Assembly: GCF_002051585.1 (NCBI RefSeq)
Contig: NZ_MZGX01000007.1
Location: forward strand, 124,001-188,000
Length of the DNA stretch: 64,000 nt
Direction of reading: 5' to 3'
Source: Ruminiclostridium hungatei
Lineage (GTDB): Bacteria; Bacillota; Clostridia; Acetivibrionales; DSM-1351
Each line of letters starts with the position of its first letter. Positions within the stretch are counted from its first letter, which is position 1. The position numbers and the translations under genes were made by a program. Shown piece after piece: positions 1-9,634 of the stretch. The notes under the pieces were generated by a model, which was not told the origin of the DNA, searched no databases, and saw nothing but the letters and a program-made list of their open reading frames with translations.

Positions 1-3000
1 ATTGCGCTGATTGCTCCACCTGTCACAAACAGGGTTGTTCCCGTGGGCAGGCTGTCCTTCAGCAGAGTTCCCGCAGCATTGTCCTGCACGATATATCTCC
101 ATTTTGTAGCTCCTGTCGGCAGTACAAGCTTGCTGTATTCAAAGGTGGTGGTATTCAATTCTGAGCCCGGCACAGGATTGGCGTAGTTTACATTAAGCTT
201 GAGCTGCGGAGCAATTCCTCTCACTGCCGAGGCCAGGACAGGGACATTGATGTAGCCCTTGACCTTGCCTGTGGAATCAACCGCATACAATATTACAAAC
301 TGCCCTTCCTTTACCGGAATATCTTTATTTACTTCATATACCGCCGCACCTTCCACAGATGAATTTATCAACGGGATTGCCGTAATATCCGTATCCTGAA
401 CCTTAACTATCCACTTCTCTGCTCCCGGCAGACCAACTCTGTCCAGGAAGCCGAATTTCGATGTACCCACTCCGGCTCCGGGCTCCAGGTCGGTGTAGTT
501 TTCAGGAGCTTTAAGCTTTATGGCATTGCCCGGTCTTATATTGTTGGCTGTCAATGCTATGTTGTCATATGCCAGAACCTTGCCGGTATTGTCAACCGCA
601 ACCAGCAGTATGAACTGTCCGGGGTTTGCAGCTATGTCCGCCCCCGACTCGTAAGCATGGTATTGTTCATAGGTTATTCCTGACGGTGACGTATATGCCA
701 CTATGCTTCCTGCAGTTATATTTGTTACAGAGTCTGCTATTTTAACCACAAAGCTCTTGAAATTATTGATTCCTTCCGGCGACACATATATTGAAGTGGT
801 GCCTGTAGCCGTACCGTATTTTGGATTTGCATAATTCAAACCCGAGGTAAGCTTGTCTGCAAGCGGAGGATTCAATTGTGTCCCCAACTGCGTGATCTGA
901 AGGTTCTTGTATGCCTTCACCCTTCCGTTGGAATCAACAGCCGCCAGCACCACATACTGATTGAGCCTGACTTCTATGTTCATTCCTCCGGTATAGTTGA
1001 TAGGATTTGTAAAAATACTGTCCAGAGTAAGGGCGGAAGGTGAAGTCACCACCCTTACCTGCCATCTGTCGGCGCCAACCACACTAATCAGCTTCAGATT
1101 ATCCAGCCTGGTTGTGCCTGGTACGCTTCCTGCCACCGGTCCTGTGTAATTGGTATTTTCCACAAGCTCAGGTGCATTTGCAGGCTTAATCTGGGAAGCA
1201 CTTATGGTGAACTGCCTGAATGCCTTGATCTGATTTCCTTCAACGCCTATTATCAGCACTACGTTTCCGGCAGCAACCGGAATGTCCCCGTTGCTGGTGT
1301 ATGCTGTGTATTCCGGGCCCGAAGCATCATCATTCAGGTGAGGGGCGGCGAAATCCTGTGCTCCCACCCTGTACTTCCAGGTTATTGCGCTCTCGGTGGT
1401 TGCATTTGGTATGTTCCTGGCACTGAGCATAATCTTAACCGTACCTGCCAGAATGCCCTGTTCCGGTATTGTATAATTTGTATTCTCTGTAAGGAGATAT
1501 GCAAACGGTGCTTGAATGGCACTGTCTGAAACAGTTATGTCTGCATACGCCTTTACCCTTCCCAGTTGATCCGTTGCCAGCAGCAGTATGTGTGCACCTG
1601 CGGTAATCAAAATATTGTTGTTTGCGGAATATGTAGTGGCTCCTGTTACAGCCACATCCCTGGCAGGTACTTCAAAAGCACCCGTCTGGGTTTTAATCAT
1701 CCACCCGGTAGCTCCCACTATACCTATGAGATCCAGTTTGCTGAATTTTGTCGACCCCTCGGTAGTTCCCTTTGTCAGGGTATAACTTGTGGAAGCGATT
1801 ACCGGCGCATCAAAGGGCCTTATTGCCGACTGCGGGATATAAACATTTGCATATGCCTTTATTGCTCCCAGGCTGTCTGTGGCAAGCAGCAATATATATT
1901 GGCCGGAGGTGACGGTTATGTCCTGATATTTTCCGCTTCCGTCCTTAACCAGTTCCGTGGTGGTGAAGCCTATGGCACTTGCCGTAGTATTCTTGGCAGG
2001 TGCGGCAAATATGTTGTTGCCCACTGCGTACAGCCATTTCCAACTGCTGTCCTGACCGTCCAGTCCGGCCAAGGACAGGGAGGTGAACATGGTCGTTCCC
2101 TGAGTACTTCCCTGTGACGGTGCCGCATAGTTGGTAGGCGTCACAAGCACCGCTGCGGCAGGAGTCCTTATCATGCCATCCGAGCTTATAAGTATGTTCT
2201 TATATGCTTTGATCCTGTTATTTGTGTCCACGGCATACAAAACAAAATATTGCCCTTTGGTCACCGATACACTGTCTCCCTGCAGGTAAGTCAGCAGTCC
2301 TGAAACAATGCTGTTATATTCAGGTGTGGGGGCGGGTGTATCTGAAACCTTGTACAGCCACTTCACTGCACCCTGCACCCCTATCGTGCTTAAATAGGTA
2401 ATTCTCGTTGTTCCTCCCACCTGTCCCGGCTCAGGCAAGGTGTAGTTGTATGCATCCGCCGTTTCAGCGCTTGATTTGAGTTCTGCGGCATCAGGTTGTT
2501 TTATTTGTTCATAGCTTATTGCCTCATCAGTATAGGCCAGAGTTTTACCGTCGGCATCCACTGCGATTATAAGTATATGTTTGCCCACGGTCATACTTTC
2601 AATATTCTGACCGGAAACATACACAGCCGCTCCCGTTGTTCCTGTGAGACTGGAGCCTTTGTACGGTATTTCAAAGGGGCTGTCCGAAAGCATATAGTAC
2701 CATTTGCTGAACCCTGCTATGCCGTTGGAGGACAGTATAATCTTTGTAGACCCGTTGACAGAGCCCGGCTGCGGCAGAGAGTAGTCATTTGGTGTTATGA
2801 GCTTCATTGCATCGGCAGGCTTTATCATGCCGCCTCCGATCAGTATGTTTCTGTATGCCTTGATTTTGCCGCTTGTATCTGTTGCCAGCAGGATTATATA
2901 CTGTCCGGCTGTTACTGCTATATCCTTGTTAACCATTACATCTACCGCGCCGGACAGCATGCTGTTAAACTGAGGGGCAATTGCCAGAGGCTCATTCTGT

Positions 3001-6000
3001 ACTTTAACCATAAACTTCTTGGCCTCTGTGAATATTGCAGAGCTTGTTGTGGGCTCTGTAAGGCTCAAAGCTGTAAATCTGGTGGTTCCGGCAGCAGAGC
3101 CCATGGAAGGCGCACTGAAGTTTGCATCAGGTATCAACTGCGCATCTGACTGTCTTATCTGCGAGGCAGTCAGCTTCAAATCTGCATAGGCCTTTATCAG
3201 GTTTGCAGGCCCGCTTACCCCCACAAGCAGGAGGTGCTGTCCCTCAAGTGCAGTTATATCGGCCTTTGCAGTATAAATGCTCAGAGCCGACGGTGAGGTA
3301 TACTTCTGGTAATCCGCAGCAGGCACATCAAGACCTGGTTTTACGGCATCCTTGCCCAGAACGGCAATCATCCACTTATCAATTTCATAGCTTCCTGCAG
3401 CAAGTGTTTCTATGGTCGTCTTGCCGGGTGCCGAACCAAAGGTTGGTGCACTGAAATTGTTATCCAGCACCAGCAGGCTTGCAGACTTGCTGATTGCACT
3501 ATCGCTTACGGCTATGTCTGCGTATGCTTTAATGAGGTTTGACCCGTCAACTTCGGCCAGAATTATATGCTGTCCCTTAAGAACACTGATATCGTCTCCC
3601 TCTGTATAAGCTTTGGAGTCCTTGAATTCTGCGTTCACAAATACTGTACCTGCTCCCGCATCCTGAACCCTTATCTTCCAGTTTGTATCGGCAGCAGTCG
3701 GCACCAGTCCGTTTATTCTCACGGAGTTAGCCATTATACCCGCTTCCGGACTGTTGTAATTCGTGCCCAGAACAAGCTTCGCAGCATCGTCAGGTCTTAT
3801 CCAGCCTGACTGTACGGTCATATCCACATAACCCTTGAGCTTGTTTGTGCCCTTTTCAACCGCTGCAAGTCTGAGTATCTGTTCCGCAGCAACCGGTATG
3901 TCCTGTCCATCCTTGTATTCCAGATAGTCAGACGGTGAAACCGCCAATACCTCATCATAGCTCGGTGCTGTAAATGCACTGTCCTGAACCTTTATGAGCC
4001 AGTTCAATTCATTTGCGGTGGTTATTCCGATGAAGGACAGATCAGTGAGCTTGATGCTTCCTCCGGTTGTACCGTAGGAAGGAGCAGAGTAGTTATAGCC
4101 TACAACCATCTTCTTGAGGCTGTCTGCCGTGAATATGCCCTTTTCCTGTCCGGAGGTAGGCAGTTTTGGTCCTGTGCCGTCGGCATCGGATATGGCCACA
4201 AACTCATAGGTCTTTCCTGATGGAATATGCCTGTTCTTCAGCCTTACTTCTATAGTCTCGCCTTTTTTCAGGTTGAGGTTTGTAAAGGAAATTGTTTGAA
4301 TATCCGGTCTCTGTGATATATCCAGAGCTTTTTCCTCTCCATCCTTTATCTTGTACGTATCGGTTGCAAATACCGAGAAGCCTGACGGAAGCTTGATTAC
4401 AACAGTTCCGTTTGCCATGTCGTCACCCGCGGTATATAGTATGCCGAACTCATTTACCAGAGTACCCGCTTCAGCAGATGCAGGTATCAGGGTAATGCTT
4501 CCGGGCATTGTTACATTTCCCGAGGTTACATATACCTTGATTTGGGCAACGGCAGGATTGTATCCGGGATATTGAGCCGTCACATGCACTGATGTTGTTC
4601 CGGCTGAAATTCCGGCTACCACACCCTTATCACTGACTGTTGCAGTATTATTGTCGGAGGATATGTATGCCAGGGTGCTTCCTCCGGGATTTATGGAATT
4701 AATGGTAATGGACTGGGTCTTTCCTTCGGCTACACTGATCTCAGAAGGTACTGATATAAGCACATTCTGTTTTGTAGGATCTATGGTGGTGCCATATATG
4801 CTTGCAGTAATTCCTCCGGAAATATAAACGCTTGTGGGCCTCATGTCCATACTTACATTGTTGGCATAAACATATGCGTTTACTACCCTGCCCACACCGG
4901 TAAAGGTTGAAGCTGCAAGAGCCGCAACCTCAATAATGGCGGCATCCTTTTTTATGCTTATGTAAGAGCCCCCTCCTGCCGCTGCAACTGTCAATTTCTG
5001 CACAGTACCCTTTTCCAGGTTGAGATTGGTGGTATCCTTAAGGGATATTGCTCCAACTGTTACAGACCCGTTGAGGTTGACATTGTTGCCCTTGGAGCCC
5101 AGTTCAGCCGTCAGGGTCGAAACCGTGCCAGCCGCAAGCTCTACCGTGCTTTTGCCCGCATATGTGGTAATAGAACTTATATTCCCGCTCTGAAGCGTAA
5201 AGCATGCGGTTGAATCCTTGGAAATATTCACCGTCTCCGCTTTTCCGCTTAAATTCACATTTAAATTGCTGTTGTCCAGCTTAATGTTGTAAAACTCCCC
5301 GCTTAGTGTGGCAGTTTGGTTTGTTTGAACCGCATCCGTACAGGTAACATTTAAGAAACCTTTTCCTGTAGTCAGGTTTGATTCGGCAAGTTTTGCTCCC
5401 GACCGCACCTCGGTCTGATCTATGGTGGTGGTACCCTGTACAACGACGTTTACATCTCCTGCATATTTTTCTACCACCAGATTGCCATAAAGCTTGGAAT
5501 TCTTTACATATACGCTGTTGGGTCCCCCGCCTCTGATGACAGTTCTGCCGGTTACGATGACATTTTCAAGCCGGACTGTTCCTTCTCCGACTCCCTCTCC
5601 AATGGTCAGGTCTCCCCCTATCTTCATGTCCTTAAGCGTCACAGAACCTGCATTTACAATGAGATTGCCCGCAGCATCCTTTGTATATGTGCCCGCCTTT
5701 GCTATAACCTGTCCGATGCACTTGTCCAGAAGCTTGATTGCATCAATCAGCTTAAGAACTCCAAAAGGAGCGTACCTCCCTGCTGATATCTCAGAGAGAT
5801 AGCCCTTTTCAATCACCGCTCCCAGTCCTTCAAGCTGTTCCTTATCCAGCTTCTGGGCATCTGTAATCTTAGTAAGAATTTTGGGGTCGCTCAGTTGAAG
5901 GCCAAAAACACGGGCCACCATAAGAGACGCATCCAATCTGGTTATATTTGAAAATGGTTCATAGTCGGACTTATCATTCTTTACGAAGCCCGAGGCTACT

Positions 6001-6311
6001 GCCTTTGAAATTTCCTTTCCATACCAGGACTCCCTGGGTACGTCCTTAAAGCTGATATCCGCCTGCCTGGAAGAATTCAGTATCTTATTTATGTACGTGA
6101 CAAAATCAACCTTCATGACAGACTGATTCAGGTCATCAACCCCTGCACTGCCATCCAGTATGCCCATGCTTTTCCATTTGCTCAGCAATGCCTTATCGGC
6201 TGCCGACACCGCAATGCTGACCGGCCCGACGGCAGCCATTGCATTTAACGGTATAGTCACAAGATAGACTATTAAAAGCATTACAGATATTGCCTTAATT
6301 ATCCTTTTCAT
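1..6311 (-). CDS. giant S-layer-homology surface protein with tandem ~108-residue repeats (C-terminus outside window)
   Basis: The ATG at 6311 follows a GGAGG about 4 bases upstream, and the reading frame stays open to base 1, so more than 2,100 residues are visible and the C-terminus is missing. My translation gives a signal peptide (MKRIIKAISVMLLI, cleavage near AMA-A), two SLH-like modules (about residues 30-140), a Thr/Ser/Val/Asn-rich beta-strand stretch that may be a beta-helix (about 190-490), a BIG2-like Ig module (about 515-590) and then at least twelve tandem repeats. Each repeat ends in a motif like GQYILLLAVDSNGKIKAY, and these motifs recur near 255, 575, 905, 1210, 1535, 1846, 2190, 2530, 2850, 3181, 3521 and 3822, a period of roughly 325 bp. 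SLH modules normally bind pyruvylated secondary wall polymer, so this is probably a cell-surface protein. I do not recognise the repeat family and cannot assign a ligand. It lies 101 bp downstream of the FN3-SLH gene and may be co-transcribed with it. Confidence 0.85.
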   Translation of the reverse strand, partial: MKRIIKAISVMLLIVYLVTIPLNAMAAVGPVSIAVSAADKALLSKWKSMGILDGSAGVDDLNQSVMKVDFVTYINKILNSSRQADISFKDVPRESWYGKEISKAVASGFVKNDKSDYEPFSNITRLDASLMVARVFGLQLSDPKILTKITDAQKLDKEQLEGLGAVIEKGYLSEISAGRYAPFGVLKLIDAIKLLDKCIGQVIAKAGTYTKDAAGNLIVNAGSVTLKDMKIGGDLTIGEGVGEGTVRLENVIVTGRTVIRGGGPNSVYVKNSKLYGNLVVEKYAGDVNVVVQGTTTIDQTEVRSGAKLAESNLTTGKGFLNVTCTDAVQTNQTATLSGEFYNIKLDNSNLNVNLSGKAETVNISKDSTACFTLQSGNISSITTYAGKSTVELAAGTVSTLTAELGSKGNNVNLNGSVTVGAISLKDTTNLNLEKGTVQKLTVAAAGGGSYISIKKDAAIIEVAALAASTFTGVGRVVNAYVYANNVSMDMRPTSVYISGGITASIYGTTIDPTKQNVLISVPSEISVAEGKTQSITINSINPGGSTLAYISSDNNTATVSDKGVVAGISAGTTSVHVTAQYPGYNPAVAQIKVYVTSGNVTMPGSITLIPASAEAGTLVNEFGILYTAGDDMANGTVVIKLPSGFSVFATDTYKIKDGEEKALDISQRPDIQTISFTNLNLKKGETIEVRLKNRHIPSGKTYEFVAISDADGTGPKLPTSGQEKGIFTADSLKKMVVGYNYSAPSYGTTGGSIKLTDLSFIGITTANELNWLIKVQDSAFTAPSYDEVLAVSPSDYLEYKDGQDIPVAAEQILRLAAVEKGTNKLKGYVDMTVQSGWIRPDDAAKLVLGTNYNSPEAGIMANSVRINGLVPTAADTNWKIRVQDAGAGTVFVNAEFKDSKAYTEGDDISVLKGQHIILAEVDGSNLIKAYADIAVSDSAISKSASLLVLDNNFSAPTFGSAPGKTTIETLAAGSYEIDKWMIAVLGKDAVKPGLDVPAADYQKYTSPSALSIYTAKADITALEGQHLLLVGVSGPANLIKAYADLKLTASQIRQSDAQLIPDANFSAPSMGSAAGTTRFTALSLTEPTTSSAIFTEAKKFMVKVQNEPLAIAPQFNSMLSGAVDVMVNKDIAVTAGQYIILLATDTSGKIKAYRNILIGGGMIKPADAMKLITPNDYSLPQPGSVNGSTKIILSSNGIAGFSKWYYMLSDSPFEIPYKGSSLTGTTGAAVYVSGQNIESMTVGKHILIIAVDADGKTLAYTDEAISYEQIKQPDAAELKSSAETADAYNYTLPEPGQVGGTTRITYLSTIGVQGAVKWLYKVSDTPAPTPEYNSIVSGLLTYLQGDSVSVTKGQYFVLYAVDTNNRIKAYKNILISSDGMIRTPAAAVLVTPTNYAAPSQGSTQGTTMFTSLSLAGLDGQDSSWKWLYAVGNNIFAAPAKNTTASAIGFTTTELVKDGSGKYQDITVTSGQYILLLATDSLGAIKAYANVYIPQSAIRPFDAPVIASTSYTLTKGTTEGSTKFSKLDLIGIVGATGWMIKTQTGAFEVPARDVAVTGATTYSANNNILITAGAHILLLATDQLGRVKAYADITVSDSAIQAPFAYLLTENTNYTIPEQGILAGTVKIMLSARNIPNATTESAITWKYRVGAQDFAAPHLNDDASGPEYTAYTSNGDIPVAAGNVVLIIGVEGNQIKAFRQFTISASQIKPANAPELVENTNYTGPVAGSVPGTTRLDNLKLISVVGADRWQVRVVTSPSALTLDSIFTNPINYTGGMNIEVRLNQYVVLAAVDSNGRVKAYKNLQITQLGTQLNPPLADKLTSGLNYANPKYGTATGTTSIYVSPEGINNFKSFVVKIADSVTNITAGSIVAYTSPSGITYEQYHAYESGADIAANPGQFILLVAVDNTGKVLAYDNIALTANNIRPGNAIKLKAPENYTDLEPGAGVGTSKFGFLDRVGLPGAEKWIVKVQDTDITAIPLINSSVEGAAVYEVNKDIPVKEGQFVILYAVDSTGKVKGYINVPVLASAVRGIAPQLKLNVNYANPVPGSELNTTTFEYSKLVLPTGATKWRYIVQDNAAGTLLKDSLPTGTTLFVTGGAISA

Positions 6312-6412
6312 ACAACCTCCATGTTATGCCAATAGTTTAGGTTAAATTGACACCAGGTCAACCAACCTGCTCCTGCTTTTGAGTCGCCTTTTCACGCCGA
6401 CTGTCCGGCATG

Positions 6413-8752
6413 CTATTTCAAGTTAATGGCCTTATATGCCATTACCGCCGCTTCTGCCCGTGTCACACTGCTTGACAAATCCAGATACGGCCGTCCTGCT
6501 TTGATTTTGCCCGTCATCAGGCCTGCTCCGTAAACTGCTGCTATTTTGTCTGTGGAAGCGGGAGTCATTGACTTGTAGTCGGCAAATTGCCTCAGCACAC
6601 TGCTGTCCTTGTACGGCAGCGGTGTGCCCTTGGCCTTTAATGCCTGAGCCAGAATAATTCCGGCTTGTTCCCTGGTGATGGTACTATCCGGGTACAATCT
6701 GTTATTTTTATCGGGAGCTATTATCCCCAGCTTGGCTGCCGACATAAGCTCCTTGTAATACCTGTGCCTTGAAGTTACATCAGAATAGCTGCCCGCCGAG
6801 GACTTCACCAGGTCCAGTGTCCTGATTACTATTGCGCAGTACTCGCCTTTTGTAATTTTTTGAGAAGGATAGAACCTGGTATCAGGCGGAATGTCAAATA
6901 CATTCCTGCTTCCCAGGCTGCTTATGGCTTCCGCCGCCCAACTGACACCGCTTAAATCAGAATATGCGACCTTCTTTTTTGTTGTAGCAACCACTTCATT
7001 TGACGGGTCGCTCAGACTGTTGCCGTTTACAGCCCTGACTCTGAAGGTCAGGGTTTTTTCAGGATTTAAATCCTTACAGATAAAGTATGCAGTATTTGAA
7101 GCTGCTCTTCCAACTTCTCTGAAGTAATAGTACTGCATGACCTCTATGACAAACTGGCTTTCATTACTGGAGTTATCCTTCCAGGTCAAGAAGACTTCAT
7201 TTGAAGACAAGGCATTGGCAGCAAGCTGTGAAGGAGCCTCCGGCTTTTTCAGGGATACCATCAGCTCATTGCTGTAGTTTACCGAGTTTGCCCTGTCAAA
7301 GACCTTTATTCTATAGAAAAAGGTATCCGTATCATTAATCCATTTGTCGTTATAGGTTACTGCATTTGGCTCAAGGTATGAGATGGTGAACCACTCGCCT
7401 CCCAATCCAAGCTTTCTTTCAACTCTGAAGCCGGTTTCGATATTGCTGGTGTCCTGCCAGGTAAGCTTTATCTCATTTTGGCTCACAGTCTCATAAGTCA
7501 GGTTCGCAGGTGCAGTTATTGTAGAGGACCAGACTGTGGTTTCATTGGAAAAATCCGAGTATACGCTGTTAGTATTAATCTTGGCCCTGACCTTGTACGA
7601 GTAGCTGCCCTCCAGTGAAACCGTCAAATCGGTAAAGGTCGTGGCATTCCTTCCCATTGACTCGTACAATTCCCACACAGAATCGGTTCCCGTCTTCCTC
7701 CATATTTCAAACCCCGTTTCATTGTCGGTGAAATCCTGCCATTGCAGTTGGACGGACTTCCCGTCTGTACAGGAAGAGGTCAAGCTCCCCGGCGGCTTAA
7801 GATATGTTGTTGTTATATTAATGACCTCCGAATACTCGGAGGCTGTGGCTCCGGTAACTGCCTTGATTCTATAGGAATAGGTAGTATTTGGCTTAAGCTT
7901 TGTATCACTGTCAATAAATGCGGTCACATTTTGGGGGACAACCGCGGCTTCCTTGAACACTCCCTCGTCAGGAGACTTCCTCTCTATAATAAAGGCTGTC
8001 TCTATGGAATTGTCCTTCCAGGTGAGCTGAATCTGATAGGATGAAAGTGCAAAGCCGTACAGCTCTGTGGGCTTGTATAAAAATGAATAGGCCGATTTGC
8101 CCTCATCAGGATAGGCCGGTGTTACAACACTGTCATTGGCGGCGGCTCTGACCCGGTAGTAGTATCTTTCGCCGGACCAGATACTCTTGTCGCTATAAGT
8201 GTTTTCACCAATTCCCACTCTCGCTATTTCACCCCAGGAGGTTTCTCCTTCGGCTCTTCTCTCTATGATTGTGTTATATGCCTTATTGCCGGGATATCCC
8301 CATTTCAGATCAATCTGATTGGATGAAATGGGTGTGACCGTGAGCGAATCCGGTTTTTGCACATCCCCCGGACGGAATATTATTTCATCCGTATATATAT
8401 AAAGGTTGTTATCCGCATCCAGTACTTTTACCCTGTAGGTATACGTATGTCCGGTTTCATAATAGTCGGTGCAGGAAGTGGCATTTGTATATATCGTTAT
8501 GGGACGGACCTCATAGCTTCCGGCATCGGTTTTTCTTTCAAGGTAATATTGTTTTTCATTTGTGAGATAATCGCCCCATTTGAAGGAAATCTGCAGATCG
8601 CTGATTATCACTCCTGTAAGCTTGGACGTTACCAGGGCATGGGCTGTGCCGGCAATATATATGCTCTGTATCAGTATGGCCAGCACCAGAACCAGTGACG
8701 CCTTTTTAATATATCTTAAAATGTTTTTATTCCCACTATGTAATGACCTCAA
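6413..8752 (-). CDS. secreted fibronectin-type-III / SLH-domain cell-surface protein
   Basis: A protein of 779 residues. It opens with a basic stretch and a hydrophobic signal segment (LVLVLAILIQSIYIAGTAHA). About six FN3-like modules follow (residues ~40-595), each with a recurring W.D.S..E..F.IER-type core strand and a YRVRA-type strand. Three SLH modules end the protein (~600-779; for example RFYPSQKITKGEY and YPDSTITREQAG). The SLH modules should anchor it to the wall, with the FN3 modules as spacers or binding arms. The start is TTG with a G-rich ribosome binding site just upstream; an ATG at 8760 is in another frame and stops at once. A sigma-D promoter lies about 135 bp upstream, which suggests co-regulation with motility. 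The downstream neighbour is the giant SLH protein. The substrate cannot be told from sequence. Confidence 0.88.
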   Translation of the reverse strand: MRSLHSGNKNILRYIKKASLVLVLAILIQSIYIAGTAHALVTSKLTGVIISDLQISFKWGDYLTNEKQYYLERKTDAGSYEVRPITIYTNATSCTDYYETGHTYTYRVKVLDADNNLYIYTDEIIFRPGDVQKPDSLTVTPISSNQIDLKWGYPGNKAYNTIIERRAEGETSWGEIARVGIGENTYSDKSIWSGERYYYRVRAAANDSVVTPAYPDEGKSAYSFLYKPTELYGFALSSYQIQLTWKDNSIETAFIIERKSPDEGVFKEAAVVPQNVTAFIDSDTKLKPNTTYSYRIKAVTGATASEYSEVINITTTYLKPPGSLTSSCTDGKSVQLQWQDFTDNETGFEIWRKTGTDSVWELYESMGRNATTFTDLTVSLEGSYSYKVRAKINTNSVYSDFSNETTVWSSTITAPANLTYETVSQNEIKLTWQDTSNIETGFRVERKLGLGGEWFTISYLEPNAVTYNDKWINDTDTFFYRIKVFDRANSVNYSNELMVSLKKPEAPSQLAANALSSNEVFLTWKDNSSNESQFVIEVMQYYYFREVGRAASNTAYFICKDLNPEKTLTFRVRAVNGNSLSDPSNEVVATTKKKVAYSDLSGVSWAAEAISSLGSRNVFDIPPDTRFYPSQKITKGEYCAIVIRTLDLVKSSAGSYSDVTSRHRYYKELMSAAKLGIIAPDKNNRLYPDSTITREQAGIILAQALKAKGTPLPYKDSSVLRQFADYKSMTPASTDKIAAVYGAGLMTGKIKAGRPYLDLSSSVTRAEAAVMAYKAINLK

Positions 8753-8886
8753 TTTTCATACCCCCGCCACAATGCATCCATGAATTAATAATAAACCACA
8801 TATTCCATTTAAACAACAAAACTTGACTATTTGCCCATTTGTGCCCAGTTTTTTACATACTTTTACCAAAACGCTTTTATTAACTT

Positions 8887-8913
8887 ATATCGGCAAATTG
8901 TGGCATAATTTTA
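8887..8913 (-). promoter_or_regulatory. sigma-D (flagellar/sigma-28) promoter for the FN3-SLH gene
   Basis: On the minus strand TAAA (8910-8913), a 15-base spacer and GCCGATAT (8887-8894) match the Firmicutes sigma-D consensus exactly in both elements and in spacing. It points toward the FN3-SLH gene, giving a leader of about 130 nt. The match is seen directly; use by sigma-D is inference. Confidence 0.75.
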
Positions 8914-8939
8914 ATGGAAATATATTACGGAGACGGCAA

Positions 8940-8984
8940 GACCCCAAAACACCCCGCCTTTCGCCGGCGGGGTGTTTTGGGGTC
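8940..8984 (-). terminator. perfect 19-bp stem-loop at the end of the atp operon
   Basis: The arms 8940-8958 and 8966-8984 are perfectly complementary over 19 bp around a 7-base loop, 20 bp beyond the atpC stop. It probably ends atp transcription or protects the mRNA 3' end. No T-tract follows on either strand, so it is not a canonical intrinsic terminator. Confidence 0.65.
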
Positions 8985-9004
8985 TGCAAACCTGTATTCA
9001 ATAT

Positions 9005-9403
9005 TTACTTGCTCGTTGCTTTAAGTCTTGCCATTGCCCGTGCCAAAGCAGTTTTAGAACGCATATACTCCAACTGGCTCAGTTGCTTCTGCAACCTTTC
9101 TTCAGCTCGCTGCTTTGCCGCCTTTGCCCGGTTCACATCAATTTCTTCGGGATATTCTGCGGTATCAGTCATTATAACCACCTTGTCGGGCATGATTTTT
9201 GCAAAGCCATCTGTCACAACCGCTTCTATCCATTTGCCCTCCGCCTTTATCTTCAATGGTCCGACATTAACCGCGGTAACAGTTGGAGCATGCATTGGGA
9301 GTACTCCCATTTCACCGTCAACCGACTTGAAGATAACGCATTCCGCTTCTCCTGAAAAGAAATTTCTTTCGGGAGTAACAATTTCTAACATAAATGTGGA
9401 CAT
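9005..9403 (-). CDS. atpC: F1Fo ATP synthase subunit epsilon
   Basis: Central-stalk subunit of F1 that couples rotation to catalysis and restrains ATP hydrolysis. With the ATG at 9403 the product is 132 residues, the usual length. It starts STFMLEIVTPERNFFSG, the conserved beta-sandwich opening, and has a C-terminal two-helix region (VNRAKAAKQRAEERL). Two ATGs lie close together; 9403 is preferred because GGAGG at 9413-9417 sits 9 bases upstream, against 3 for the ATG at 9409. It is the last gene of the operon and is separated from atpD by 401 bp holding a duplicated 170-bp segment. The first copy of that segment supplies the Shine-Dalgarno sequence of this gene. Confidence 0.95.
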   Translation of the reverse strand: MSTFMLEIVTPERNFFSGEAECVIFKSVDGEMGVLPMHAPTVTAVNVGPLKIKAEGKWIEAVVTDGFAKIMPDKVVIMTDTAEYPEEIDVNRAKAAKQRAEERLQKQLSQLEYMRSKTALARAMARLKATSK

Positions 9404-9412
9404 ACTCATTTG

Positions 9413-9582
9413 CCTCCATGAGCCGCCAGATGCGGCTACAAACAATATATCAACCAATATCCTCCTGTCCCCGCATCAAGGCGAATAAGGAGGCAAACCA
9501 GCCATGCGCGCTTTTAAAGCATTTCGCTCCGGCTGATTTCCAGTTGCATTCTCTATTCATGCTTTAAATATTTCGCGCGGCT
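9413..9582. repeat. 170-bp direct repeat, copy 1 (atpC-proximal)
   Basis: By eye this is identical to 9635-9804, with an offset of exactly 222 bp. On the minus strand it holds the GGAGG of atpC, a GCCGC/GCGGC mini-hairpin and a longer imperfect palindrome in which TTTAAAGCAT pairs with ATGCTTTAAA flanked by GCGCG/CGCGC. It begins four bases upstream of the atpC start. Confidence 0.9.
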
Positions 9583-9634
9583 TACATTCACCAGGTTTGC
9601 TTGGAAGTCCGGCAGCGCTGGGCTTTTAAGCAAA

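Noticed and set aside
1338-5802. Plus-strand open frames opposite the giant SLH gene
   Set aside because: They have no ribosome binding sites, odd composition (many Cys, Tyr and His), and lie antisense to a continuous minus-strand frame with signal peptide, SLH modules and repeats.
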